Positions 1 through 5,896 of a stretch of DNA of 11,186 bases are shown here, one piece after another; the first letter of the stretch is position 1, and the number at the start of each line of letters is the position of its first letter. Under the pieces are notes generated by a model. The model was not told the origin of the DNA and searched no databases. It saw nothing but the letters and a program-made list of their open reading frames with translations. The stretch is taken from positions 1 through 11,186 of the forward strand of contig JAEWNM010000118.1 in NCBI GenBank assembly GCA_023392755.1. Reading direction: 5' to 3'. The stretch is from Bacillota bacterium (GTDB lineage Bacteria > Bacillota > Clostridia > Christensenellales > Aristaeellaceae). Both the position numbers and the translations under genes were made by a program.

Positions 1-134
1 CCACGGCTTGTTTCGCCGGCCTCCTTCATCTCGCTTCATCCGACACAGTCGGCGCTCGATTCCGGAGCCTGTTTCGCCCTGTCTGCCTCTCTTTTGTTAG
101 AAAGATTAAATGAGACTGCCCTGCCATAAAATGC
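1..134. other. Left-end non-coding stretch with short repeats
   Basis: No convincing gene is visible here. One plus-strand frame is open from the window edge to a stop at 127-129 and another to a stop at 110-112, but neither has a recognisable domain, so a tail of an upstream gene cannot be excluded. The stretch holds a direct repeat of TGTTTCGCC (10-18 and 70-78, exactly 60 bp apart) and small dyads such as CCGAC/GTCGG (40-50). This could be a fragment of a dispersed intergenic repeat, but that is inference. Confidence 0.3.
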
Positions 135-163
135 TTTCCCGGCGGCAGGGAACATGATATAAT
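135..163 (+). promoter_or_regulatory. Probable extended -10 sigma-A promoter for the acyltransferase gene
   Basis: A perfect TATAAT (158-163) is preceded by TGA, giving an extended -10. The -35 at the 17-bp position (135-140, TTTCCC) is poor, which is usual for extended -10 promoters. An inverted repeat CCCTGCC (119-125) / GGCAGGG (144-150) brackets the -35 and could be an operator. Transcription would start near 170, about 30 nt before the GTG start at 200. Confidence 0.6.
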
Positions 164-199
164 CAACCTGCTAGAACCGGAAAGGAACGAACGCGGGCA

Positions 200-1483
200 G
201 TGGAGAAAAAGCGGGAAAAGCCTACCAAGAACTGGTTTCGGCTGGACAATGCGGGAAAGCTGTACCCGGCCATCAAGAATTCCCGCTGGACAAGCCTGTT
301 CCGTATGTCCGTAGCCCTAAACGAACCTGTTGACCCGGTTGCGTTGCAGCAGGCGGTGAACGACATTCTTCCCCGGTTCCCATCCTTCGCGGTGCGCATC
401 CGCATGGGGCTTTTCTGGTATTACCTGGAGGAAAATACGGCGCCGTTTTCCATTCTAAGGGATGAGGGGCACCCATGCATCCGCATGCGGTGGAAGGAAA
501 ACGGCGGATACCTGTTCCGCGTTTTATACCATGACCGGCGCATATCCATCGAGGTGTTCCATGCCATTGCCGACGGCAGCGGCGGCATCGTATTTTTGAA
601 GACGCTGGCGGCACAGTACCTGCGCAGGCGCGGGCTGTTTATCCCCAGCACCGACGGCGTTTTGGATATTGACGAGCCGCCCGAGAAGGAAGAGGTGGAG
701 GACGCCTATAGCCGCCTGCCTGCGGGCTATAAGGCCAAACGCAAGGAAATACGGGCCTATCATTTGCCCGCCACCAGGGAAATATATCACACGCTCCACC
801 TCACGGTCGCCAGGATCAGCGTGGAGGCGCTGAAAAAGGCCGCCAAGGCGTACGGCGTCACCATTACGGAATACCTGACCGCGGTGATGATATTTGTGAT
901 CTACCGTGTGCAGCAAAGCGGAAAGCGTGACAAGGCATCTCCCGTAAAGGTGTCCGTTCCCGTAAATATGCGCGGTTTTTTTCCTTCGAAAACGCTGCGC
1001 AACTTTTCCTTCTTCATCAATCCGGGCATTGATCCAAGGATGGGAAGCTATGCGTTTGAGGAAGTGCTGCGCCTGGCCCATTACTATATGCGATACCATT
1101 TGAATGAAAAGTTTCTGGCGGCCGGCATCGCCACCAACGTGGCCTCTGAAAAAAATCCTCTCATCCGCGTCTGCCCCCTGTTTTTGAAGAACCTGATTAT
1201 CAACGGCATTTTCAAGCGCGTGGGAGAAAGCGGTGTGTCGGCCACGCTGACCAACCTGGGCGCCATGGCGCTCCCCAAGGAAATGCTGCCCCACATAGCG
1301 CATGTGGAGGTCATATTGGGCGGGGCATCCACCGGGCGCTGCAACTGTGCCGCCATCAGCCTGGGGGATGAGATGACGCTGGCCTTTTCCAGAAACATTC
1401 GGGAAAGCATATTGGAGCGGGAACTGCTGCGTTTTTTGGTCAATGCGGGAATCCCCGTTCTGGTGGAAAGCAATCAGGAGTGA
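200..1483 (+). CDS. Condensation-fold acyltransferase (alcohol acetyltransferase-like)
   Basis: A 427-aa protein of the chloramphenicol acetyltransferase/condensation-domain superfamily, which moves acyl groups from a thioester (CoA or carrier protein) to an alcohol or amine. The acceptor here is unknown. The hallmark HxxxDG motif is present as HAIADG at residues 121-126, inside the expected 'EVFHAIADGSGG' context. The C-terminal half has the TNLG segment (TLTNLGAM, about residue 350) that aligns with the second conserved loop of the fold. No signal peptide or membrane helix is seen, so it is probably cytosolic. The GTG start is chosen because there is no in-frame start upstream and the conserved N-terminal region (NWFRLDNAGKLYPAI, residues 11-25) begins just after it. 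The ribosome site (AAAGGA, 181-186) is rather far away. The next gene starts 4 bp after the stop, so the two are almost certainly co-transcribed. The family is often annotated 'alcohol acetyltransferase' without biochemical proof. Confidence 0.82.
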   Translation: MEKKREKPTKNWFRLDNAGKLYPAIKNSRWTSLFRMSVALNEPVDPVALQQAVNDILPRFPSFAVRIRMGLFWYYLEENTAPFSILRDEGHPCIRMRWKENGGYLFRVLYHDRRISIEVFHAIADGSGGIVFLKTLAAQYLRRRGLFIPSTDGVLDIDEPPEKEEVEDAYSRLPAGYKAKRKEIRAYHLPATREIYHTLHLTVARISVEALKKAAKAYGVTITEYLTAVMIFVIYRVQQSGKRDKASPVKVSVPVNMRGFFPSKTLRNFSFFINPGIDPRMGSYAFEEVLRLAHYYMRYHLNEKFLAAGIATNVASEKNPLIRVCPLFLKNLIINGIFKRVGESGVSATLTNLGAMALPKEMLPHIAHVEVILGGASTGRCNCAAISLGDEMTLAFSRNIRESILERELLRFLVNAGIPVLVESNQE

Positions 1484-1487
1484 AAGT

Positions 1488-2195
1488 ATGTCCTATTGTG
1501 TGGAATGCGGTGTCAAACTGGGTGAAGCGGAGGAAAAATGCCCGCTGTGCGGGACGATGGTGCAAAACCCCATCCATCCCTACAGCCCGCGTGCGCCCAA
1601 GCCTTTCCCTGTGCGCACAAAGGAGCAGAACCTGCAAATCGACAGGCGCTATCTTCTGGGGCTGATCAGCATGGCCATGCTGCTGCCCGCCGCGCTGTGC
1701 ATGGTGATAGACCTGTTCTTTGGGGGGCGGATCAGCTGGTCCTTTTATCCCGTGGGCGCGCTGGTGCTGCTGTTTGTTGCGCTGGCTGTGCCCATTCTGG
1801 TGAAGAAACACCGAACGTATGTCACCATCGCCATAGACTCGCTGGTGCTGCTGGGCTACCTGAAAATGGTGGAGCTGCTTTCCGGCGCGGAGGGATGGTT
1901 TACCCCCGTGGTGTTTCCGCTGATCATGCTGGCCGCCCTGATGGTACTGGGGATGACGGCCAGCGTCCGCCAGCGGCTGATAAGGGAGCTGTCCATACCG
2001 GCCACCATCCTTACGCTGGTCGCACTTTTATCCCTGGCGGCGGAGCTGCTTGTATCCAGCCAGATGTTCAGGCAGCTTCAGGTGGCGTGGTCGCCGTTTG
2101 TGATGCTGCCCTGCGGCTTTATCGCGCTGATGCTGTACCTGGTCCAAACCCACAAGCCCCTGCGGGAAGAATTGAAAAAACGGCTGCATATATGA
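1488..2195 (+). CDS. Zinc-ribbon polytopic membrane protein (DUF6320-like)
   Basis: A 235-aa protein with an N-terminal zinc ribbon: CVEC (Cys4, Cys7) and CPLC (Cys18, Cys21) form a CxxC-x10-CxxC pair. A proline-rich linker (residues 28-42) follows, then about six hydrophobic segments (roughly 55-77, 84-105, 111-128, 138-158, 168-190, 203-221) and a short basic tail. It is therefore an integral membrane protein with a probably cytosolic metal-binding head. The ATG at 1488 is chosen because CAGGAG (1475-1480) lies 7 nt upstream and the Cys motif starts at once; an in-frame ATG at 1443 would overlap the previous gene. From memory, similar proteins are called DUF6320 and often sit beside alcohol-acetyltransferase-like genes in Clostridia. 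The function is unknown. Tight coupling suggests it works with the acyltransferase, perhaps as its membrane partner, which is inference. Confidence 0.8.
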   Translation: MSYCVECGVKLGEAEEKCPLCGTMVQNPIHPYSPRAPKPFPVRTKEQNLQIDRRYLLGLISMAMLLPAALCMVIDLFFGGRISWSFYPVGALVLLFVALAVPILVKKHRTYVTIAIDSLVLLGYLKMVELLSGAEGWFTPVVFPLIMLAALMVLGMTASVRQRLIRELSIPATILTLVALLSLAAELLVSSQMFRQLQVAWSPFVMLPCGFIALMLYLVQTHKPLREELKKRLHI

Positions 2196-2231
2196 ATATG
2201 CCGCCCTGCAATGGATGAAACTGGTATCCAT
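2182..2231 (+). other. Two small stem-loops in the intergenic gap
   Basis: GCATAT (2186-2191) and ATATGC (2196-2201) pair around a 4-nt loop containing most of the stop codon of the membrane-protein gene, with outer GGC/GCC extending the stem past one mismatch. ATGGAT (2211-2216) and ATCCAT (2226-2231) form a second 6-bp hairpin. Neither has a following T-run, so a rho-independent terminator is unlikely. They may instead protect the mRNA or lower expression of the next gene. No clear promoter is visible before 2279. Confidence 0.35.
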
Positions 2232-2278
2232 AGCCGTTTAGTCGTCAGAAAGCTTATGTGAGGAAGGAAGCTGCCGCC

Positions 2279-3415
2279 ATGGACCTGATGAAAACCTTGC
2301 TGGTATATATGTCGCTTGTCTTTTCCACTTCGGTTGCAACGGCCCCGCAGCCCAGCAGCGTGCCGCCAGCGGCGGTTCTGCCAACGGCTACGGTTGCCGT
2401 TTCGACGCCTGTTCCAACATCCACCCCCAAGATTACGCCTGATCCCGATGCCGAGCCTACCATTACGCCTTCCCCTGATTACAAAACGCTTTCCGTAGGT
2501 TCCCGCGGGGAGAACGTAAAGAAGCTGCAGCGGCGGCTGGCTGAATTGGGATACCTGACGGGCACCGTGGACGGCGCCTATGGCAACCAGACCAGGCGCG
2601 CCGTTGAGCGCTTTCAGTACTACAACGGCCTGACGGTGGACGGCGTTGCCGGGCAGCGCACCCAAACCATACTGTATGAAAGCCATGATGTGGTGTTTTC
2701 ACCCGTGGATGTAACGCCCACGCCCAGCCCCAGGATTACGGCTACGCTTACCCCAACGCCTACTCCCACCCCAACCCCAACCCCCACGCCTACCGCAACG
2801 CAGGAGCCTGCCGCAACTATGACGCCCGAGCCGGTGCCGACTGCCACGCCTACGCAGGAGCCTGCCCAGGAACCAACGGCGGAGCCGGCAGGGGAGCCAA
2901 CGGCGGAGGCTGCCCAGGAGCCAACCGCGGAGCCGGCAGGGGAGGCGACGGATGTGCCTGTATCCGTGCCCGCCCCCGTGGAAGGTTCACAGATTTTGGT
3001 GAACGGTACTACGGATGCGCTGCTGGATGAGGAAGGCAATGCCGTGCTGCTGTACCAGCGGATGGAAGGCGAAGCCCTGGTGCCTTTCACCACGCTTTCA
3101 CGGCTTTTGGGCTGGACCATGACACCGGATGAGGGAAACCCCGACGGCTATTCCGTGGCTGCCAACGGATACATGCTGCATGTGGCATACAGCAGGGACG
3201 AAGCAGGCCAGGTGATTCTGACGGAGTTCCAGGTGGACGGCCTGCCGGTGGAAGTCAGCCCCGAACTGGTGACGATGGCCGGTGAGGAATTGCTCTTGAC
3301 ACCTGCCGCTTTGGATGCGCTGCTTAACGCGCAGTGGAGCTTCAGCGAGCATGAGCCGATGCTCATCCTCATTTTCCCGCCCAAGGAAACCGATACCAGC
3401 GGCATTTCCGGCTGA
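2279..3415 (+). CDS. Exported peptidoglycan-binding protein with Pro/Thr/Glu linker
   Basis: A 378-aa protein. Residues 1-22 form a hydrophobic signal-like segment. Residues 72-132 are a PG_binding_1 domain (LSVGSRGENVKKLQRRL, then GYLTGTVDGAYGNQT and GLTVDGVAGQRTQTIL), a fold that holds proteins on the cell wall. Residues 145-235 are low-complexity linker: a Thr-Pro run (158-172) and three 8-residue PTAEPAGE-type units (199-222). Residues 237-368 form a beta-rich domain (ILVNG, VPFTTLSRLLGW) that resembles copper-amine-oxidase-N-like modules, a tentative match. No catalytic domain is seen, so a structural or scaffolding role at the wall is likeliest. ATG 2279 is chosen because AGGAAGGAAG (2261-2270) sits 8 nt upstream. 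GTG 2258 would add MRKEAAA and a more basic signal n-region, but has a weaker ribosome site. The gene lies 83 bp after the membrane-protein gene and may be read from the same promoter. Confidence 0.78.
   Translation: MDLMKTLLVYMSLVFSTSVATAPQPSSVPPAAVLPTATVAVSTPVPTSTPKITPDPDAEPTITPSPDYKTLSVGSRGENVKKLQRRLAELGYLTGTVDGAYGNQTRRAVERFQYYNGLTVDGVAGQRTQTILYESHDVVFSPVDVTPTPSPRITATLTPTPTPTPTPTPTPTATQEPAATMTPEPVPTATPTQEPAQEPTAEPAGEPTAEAAQEPTAEPAGEATDVPVSVPAPVEGSQILVNGTTDALLDEEGNAVLLYQRMEGEALVPFTTLSRLLGWTMTPDEGNPDGYSVAANGYMLHVAYSRDEAGQVILTEFQVDGLPVEVSPELVTMAGEELLLTPAALDALLNAQWSFSEHEPMLILIFPPKETDTSGISG
2750..2794 (+). repeat. Thr-Pro codon microrepeat
   Basis: Fifteen codons alternate Thr and Pro (residues 158-172 of the peptidoglycan-binding protein), using mixed ACN/CCN codons with period 6. 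This is a wall-spanning type of linker and a likely site of length variation between strains. Confidence 0.85.
2873..2944 (+). repeat. 24-bp tandem repeat encoding PTAEPAGE-type units
   Basis: Three consecutive 24-bp units encode PTAEPAGE, PTAEAAQE and PTAEPAGE (residues 199-222). DNA identity between units is high (CCAACGGCGGAG and GCCGGCAGGGGAG recur), which suggests recent duplication by slippage or recombination. Confidence 0.85.
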
Positions 3416-3426
3416 ACAGCAAAAGC

Positions 3427-3463
3427 AAAAGTGGGGCCTGCCTTATGGGCGGGCCCCGCTTTT
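3427..3463. terminator. Bidirectional rho-independent terminator
   Basis: AAAAGTGGGGCC (3427-3438) pairs fully with GGCCCCGCTTTT (3452-3463), with one G-U wobble in the plus-strand RNA. The A-run on the left and T-run on the right give a U-tract in both directions. It lies 11 nt after the stop of the peptidoglycan-binding gene and 16 nt after the stop of the convergent kinase gene, so it should end both transcripts. Confidence 0.92.
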
Positions 3464-3479
3464 GTGGTATAAATGGCGG

Positions 3480-4106
3480 TTATTCATCAGATGTGCGTCT
3501 TTTGAGCAGCTCGTCCCGTACGTAGCCGGCCAGTATATCCACAATCCTGGCGTTTTTGCCGCCATTGGCTACGATCACATCGGCCTGGTTGACATAATTG
3601 CGCACATACCTGTCATACATGGGCTTTACGGTTGTGAGGTATTGGTGGGATATGTTTTCTATCTGGCGGCCGCGTTCCTGTATATCCCGCTGGATGCGCC
3701 TTAGAAGGCAGATATCCGGCTCTACGCTCATATACAGCCGTAAATACATCCTTTCGCACAGCCGCTCATCATAAAACACGTGTATGCCTTCCAGAATCAG
3801 TACATCGCACGGGAATATGAGCTCACTGGAATCAGCGCGGCGGTGCTGGCCGTAATCATACCCTTTGCGGTTGATCGGCAGGCCGTCCAGCAGTGTTTCC
3901 ATGTCTTTGAGGAGCAGGTCATGATCGAAGATTTCCGGCTCGTCGTAGTTGAGCAAACACCGCTCGTGAAAGGAAAGCGCAGGATGGTCCCTGTAATAGG
4001 CGTCCTGATTGATCACTAGGCACTTTGCGCCGATGGTGTTGCTCAATTCCTGCGCCAATGTGGTTTTCCCGCTGCCGCTGGCGCCGCAGATGCCAATAAA
4101 CAACAT
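3480..4106 (-). CDS. udk: Uridine kinase-family nucleoside kinase
   Basis: A 208-aa cytosolic P-loop kinase of the uridine kinase/phosphoribulokinase family, which phosphorylates uridine (and usually cytidine) in pyrimidine salvage. Visible motifs in order: Walker A GASGSGKTT (8-16); DAYYRD (35-40); NYDEPEIFD (53-61), a substrate-side motif; YDYGQHRR (83-90); the strand and acid ILEGIH (104-109); the Arg-rich lid RRIQRDIQERGR (136-147); and KPMYDRYV (161-168). The length matches bacterial Udk. ATG 4106 is chosen because the P-loop follows directly, as in the family, and a purine-rich site (GGGAGAGGA, complement of 4111-4119) precedes it. An in-frame ATG at 4121 is the alternative. It is a single-gene unit with its own promoter, divergent from the GH18 gene. 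Substrate choice among nucleosides cannot be settled by eye. Confidence 0.9.
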   Translation of the reverse strand: MLFIGICGASGSGKTTLAQELSNTIGAKCLVINQDAYYRDHPALSFHERCLLNYDEPEIFDHDLLLKDMETLLDGLPINRKGYDYGQHRRADSSELIFPCDVLILEGIHVFYDERLCERMYLRLYMSVEPDICLLRRIQRDIQERGRQIENISHQYLTTVKPMYDRYVRNYVNQADVIVANGGKNARIVDILAGYVRDELLKRRTSDE

Positions 4107-4130
4107 GCCATCCTCTCCCATTCCCTGTAC

Positions 4131-4159
4131 ACAATACTGCATGGTTTTCCTGCTGTCAA
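4131..4159 (-). promoter_or_regulatory. Probable sigma-A promoter of the uridine kinase gene
   Basis: On the minus strand a perfect TTGACA (complement of 4154-4159) is followed after 17 bp by TATTGT (complement of 4131-4136). The start point would be near 4124, giving a very short leader before the ATG at 4106. This also supports that start over the in-frame ATG at 4121. Confidence 0.7.
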
Positions 4160-4196
4160 GGGGAAATGCGACAGGATTTGGCGGGGTTTGTTTGCT

Positions 4197-4222
4197 TTTT
4201 TTGCAGGACGCAAAGCAAAAAA
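4197..4222. promoter_or_regulatory. AT-rich inverted repeat in the divergent intergenic region
   Basis: TTTTTTGC (4197-4204) and GCAAAAAA (4215-4222) are perfect 8-bp complements with a 10-bp spacer. The repeat lies about 38 bp upstream of the kinase -35 and about 47 bp upstream of the GH18 -35. It could be a protein-binding site acting on either gene, or a remnant terminator. No identity is claimed. Confidence 0.4.
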
Positions 4223-4268
4223 TGGAGAAAACAGGTAAGACCTGACCCATGTAAAATGTAACACTGTT

Positions 4269-4296
4269 TTGTATACGGGAAGTATGGTATCATAAT
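4269..4296 (+). promoter_or_regulatory. Probable promoter of the GH18 gene
   Basis: TTGTAT (4269-4274), a 16-bp spacer and CATAAT (4291-4296) make a moderate sigma-A promoter. The start point would be near 4303, giving a leader of about 76 nt. AAAATGTAACA lies just upstream (4253-4263); the same 11-mer recurs at 5678-5688. Confidence 0.5.
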
Positions 4297-4300
4297 GCCA

Positions 4301-4380
4301 TGGGAACTGTCGTTTCCCAGCAGTACAAAAGCGGCGCAACCCCGCCTGATGAAATGAATCATACGGGAGGACGAGCTTTT
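4301..4380 (+). promoter_or_regulatory. Structured leader that may mask the GH18 start codon
   Basis: AAAAGC (4327-4332) pairs perfectly with GCTTTT (4375-4380), whose last two bases are the first two of the TTG start. Enclosed are GGCG/CGCC (4333-4336 with 4343-4346) and TGAT/ATCA (4347-4350 with 4358-4361), with the GGGAGG ribosome site (4365-4370) left single-stranded. A separate hairpin TGGGAA/TTCCCA (4301-4306 with 4314-4319) comes first. The layout resembles a multi-branch junction but matches no riboswitch consensus I can recall. Its function is inference. Confidence 0.35.
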
Positions 4381-5545
4381 GAAAAAGTTCCAAGGGGGGC
4401 TGTCTCCCCGGGACTGGTGGATGGGCGCGGTATGCCTGCTGATGGCGCTGTGCCTGCCGGTCTTCGCGGTAACCGCAGACGTGCCGGCTGTCAGCGCCGG
4501 GGCGGATACAAAGGAAGGGTTGGGATCGGGCGTGGTTTCAGCTTACGTGTATGACAGGGGCGGCCTTGTGTTTCGCGATGAGGATGCGCGGTACATGACG
4601 CAAATGAACTATTCCTTTGCGCTGCTTGAGGACCAAAAGGTGTCCGGAAGCCATTGGCAGTCAATCGGCGCATTTAAGAAGTATATCAAGCACCATCCGC
4701 ACATCCTGCCGGTGATGGCTGTGGGCGGCTGGGGCGCGGATGGGTTTTCCCAGGCTGCGGCCACCGAAACCGGCAGGGCGGCTTTTGTGGAAAGCGCCGT
4801 GGCCTTGATGCAGGAGCACGGCTTTTTGGGTATCGATATTGACTGGGAATATCCCGGGTCATCTGTTGCAGGGATCAAAAGCAGCAAGGATGATCCCGAA
4901 AACCTGCTGCTGCTGTTAAAGGCGCTTCGGACAGCCCTTGATGACCTGACCCGCGGGGATGGCGTCAAACGGCTCCTCTCCATCGCGGTGGGCGGTTCGG
5001 GACAGTACGCCCGCATGCTGGACTGCGATGAAATCGGCCGGCTGGCGGACCAGGTGAACGTGATGACCTATGACCTGCGCGGCTTTGAAAAGGTGACGGG
5101 CCACCACACCTCCCTGTATCCGCAAATCGGGGATATAGCCGCAGTCAGCGCCTCCGCCGCCATGGAGGCGTTTCATGAGGCCGGTATCCCCAGGGAAAAG
5201 CTGATGATGGGGGCAGCCTTTAATGGCCGTGCCTGGCGCGGCGTAAAAAGCACGGACAATAACGGGCTGGGGCAGGAAGCCGCAACAAGCGGCAACAAGA
5301 CGTACGGATTTGGCGCCGTGCAGGCGATGATTTCGGACGGCAGCTTCACCCGCTACTGGGATGAGCATGCCATGGCCCCCAGCCTGTTTGACGGGGAAAC
5401 CTTTATCAGCTACGAAGATGCCCAATCCATTGCGGCAAAAGGCGCCTATGCCAAGGACAACGGCTTGATGGGCATAATGTTCTGGGAGTATGGGCAGGAC
5501 ATGACCGGTACGCTGGTCAAGGCGCTATATGAAGCCTTGCAATGA
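4379..5545 (+). CDS. Exported GH18-family glycoside hydrolase (chitinase-like)
   Basis: A 388-aa glycoside hydrolase family 18 enzyme; the family hydrolyses beta-1,4-linked N-acetylglucosamine polymers by substrate-assisted catalysis. Visible motifs: VMAVGGWG (112-119), the second barrel strand; GIDIDWEYP (151-159) with the DxDxE core (Asp153, Asp155, catalytic Glu157); MTYDL (229-233); and the final-strand Trp in MFWEYGQ (367-372). The first Asp of the longer DxxDxDxE form is Leu150, a substitution that leaves the core intact. Residues 1-30 hold a basic start, a hydrophobic stretch and a possible cleavage site near 30-33, so export is likely. No LysM or chitin-binding module is seen. The TTG start is chosen for GGGAGG (4365-4370) 8 nt upstream and the MKKF n-region; the next in-frame Met (residue 15) would cut into the signal region. 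The substrate could be chitin, peptidoglycan-type or glycan-linked GlcNAc. It appears monocistronic. Confidence 0.88.
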   Translation: MKKFQGGLSPRDWWMGAVCLLMALCLPVFAVTADVPAVSAGADTKEGLGSGVVSAYVYDRGGLVFRDEDARYMTQMNYSFALLEDQKVSGSHWQSIGAFKKYIKHHPHILPVMAVGGWGADGFSQAAATETGRAAFVESAVALMQEHGFLGIDIDWEYPGSSVAGIKSSKDDPENLLLLLKALRTALDDLTRGDGVKRLLSIAVGGSGQYARMLDCDEIGRLADQVNVMTYDLRGFEKVTGHHTSLYPQIGDIAAVSASAAMEAFHEAGIPREKLMMGAAFNGRAWRGVKSTDNNGLGQEAATSGNKTYGFGAVQAMISDGSFTRYWDEHAMAPSLFDGETFISYEDAQSIAAKGAYAKDNGLMGIMFWEYGQDMTGTLVKALYEALQ

Positions 5546-5677
5546 AGTGAATTATGGACTTAATTATGTAAGGCCGCCATGCACGGGTAACGCATTTGAA
5601 CCCTGGTTATTTCCATTGAAGATTTGTGGCTTACACTTTGAGTCCGGGTATAGCAGGCCTTGGTTGTTTCAGGGAGA

Positions 5678-5692
5678 AAAATGTAACATTTT
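5678..5692. repeat. 15-bp inverted repeat AAAATGT-A-ACATTTT
   Basis: Perfect 7-bp arms surround one central A. The left arm plus centre matches AAAATGTAACA at 4253-4263 upstream of the GH18 promoter. It could be a regulator site or part of a degenerate promoter; no gene starts close by. Confidence 0.4.
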
Positions 5693-5714
5693 AAGTGTAC
5701 ATCGCATCGTTTTA

Positions 5715-5766
5715 AGGGGGATTCGCCCCTGCGAGGGCGACCAAAGGGCTTTCCGGTCGCCCTTTG
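5715..5766 (+). terminator. Hairpin cluster, possible weak terminator of the GH18 gene
   Basis: AGGGG/CCCCT (5715-5719 with 5726-5730) forms a first hairpin. AGGGCGACC (5734-5742) pairs perfectly with GGTCGCCCT (5755-5763). A competing stem is also perfect: CAAAGGGC (5742-5749) with GCCCTTTG (5759-5766). Only three Ts follow, so termination would be weak. The position, about 190 bp after the GH18 stop and upstream of the his promoter, fits a terminator or a structured dispersed repeat. Confidence 0.4.
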
Positions 5767-5836
5767 AAAACCTTCGGCTGCGATAATCCATAAAATCAGG
5801 TTATAAATGCGGTCGCCCTGGGCCGCCATGGAACGC

Positions 5837-5865
5837 TTGACAAAAGAGATGCTCTCCGGTATAAT
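5837..5865 (+). promoter_or_regulatory. Perfect-consensus sigma-A promoter of the his operon
   Basis: TTGACA (5837-5842), an exact 17-bp spacer and TATAAT (5860-5865) match the sigma-A consensus at every hexamer position. Transcription should start near 5872, giving about 40 nt of leader before hisZ. Such a strong promoter on a biosynthetic operon implies control by repression, in line with the palindrome just downstream. Confidence 0.93.
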
Positions 5866-5878
5866 TTACCGCATTATC

Positions 5879-5896
5879 ACTTTATCATGATAAAGT
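5879..5896. promoter_or_regulatory. 18-bp palindromic operator candidate for the his operon
   Basis: ACTTTATCATGATAAAGT is a perfect palindrome with 9-bp half-sites, lying at about +8 to +25 from the predicted start point and 5 bp before the hisZ ribosome site. This is a classic repressor position. TrpR-like HisR (YerC-type) repressors have been proposed for his regulons in Gram-positive bacteria and are a natural candidate, but I did not verify the motif. In RNA it could also fold as a hairpin near the ribosome site. Confidence 0.75.

Larger units (their letters stand above)
5546..5836. other. Gene-free stretch between GH18 and the his promoter
   Basis: No supported gene is present. The only open frame of note (85 codons from 5529) overlaps the GH18 3' end, lacks a ribosome site and shows no domain. 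The stretch holds a 15-bp inverted repeat (5678-5692), a compact group of G/C-rich hairpins (5715-5766), a second copy of GGTCGCCCT (5811-5819; first at 5755-5763), and the 10-mer GGCCGCCATG at 5572-5581 and 5821-5830. No T-box consensus (GGTGGNACC) was found. Confidence 0.6.

Noticed and set aside
524..1303. Long minus-strand open frame (259 codons) opposite the acyltransferase gene
   Set aside because: It is rich in His/Arg/Gly typical of antisense frames in GC-rich genes, has no ribosome site or domain, and fully overlaps a gene with clear motifs.
5529..5786. 85-codon plus-strand open frame after the GH18 gene
   Set aside because: Starts inside the GH18 3' end without a ribosome site; its C-terminal part is just the translation of the hairpin cluster.
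5572..5830. GGCCGCCATG at both ends (5572-5581, 5821-5830) as target-site duplication of an inserted element
   Set aside because: There are no terminal inverted repeats or transposase remnant between them; a 10-mer in GC-rich DNA 249 bp apart may be chance.
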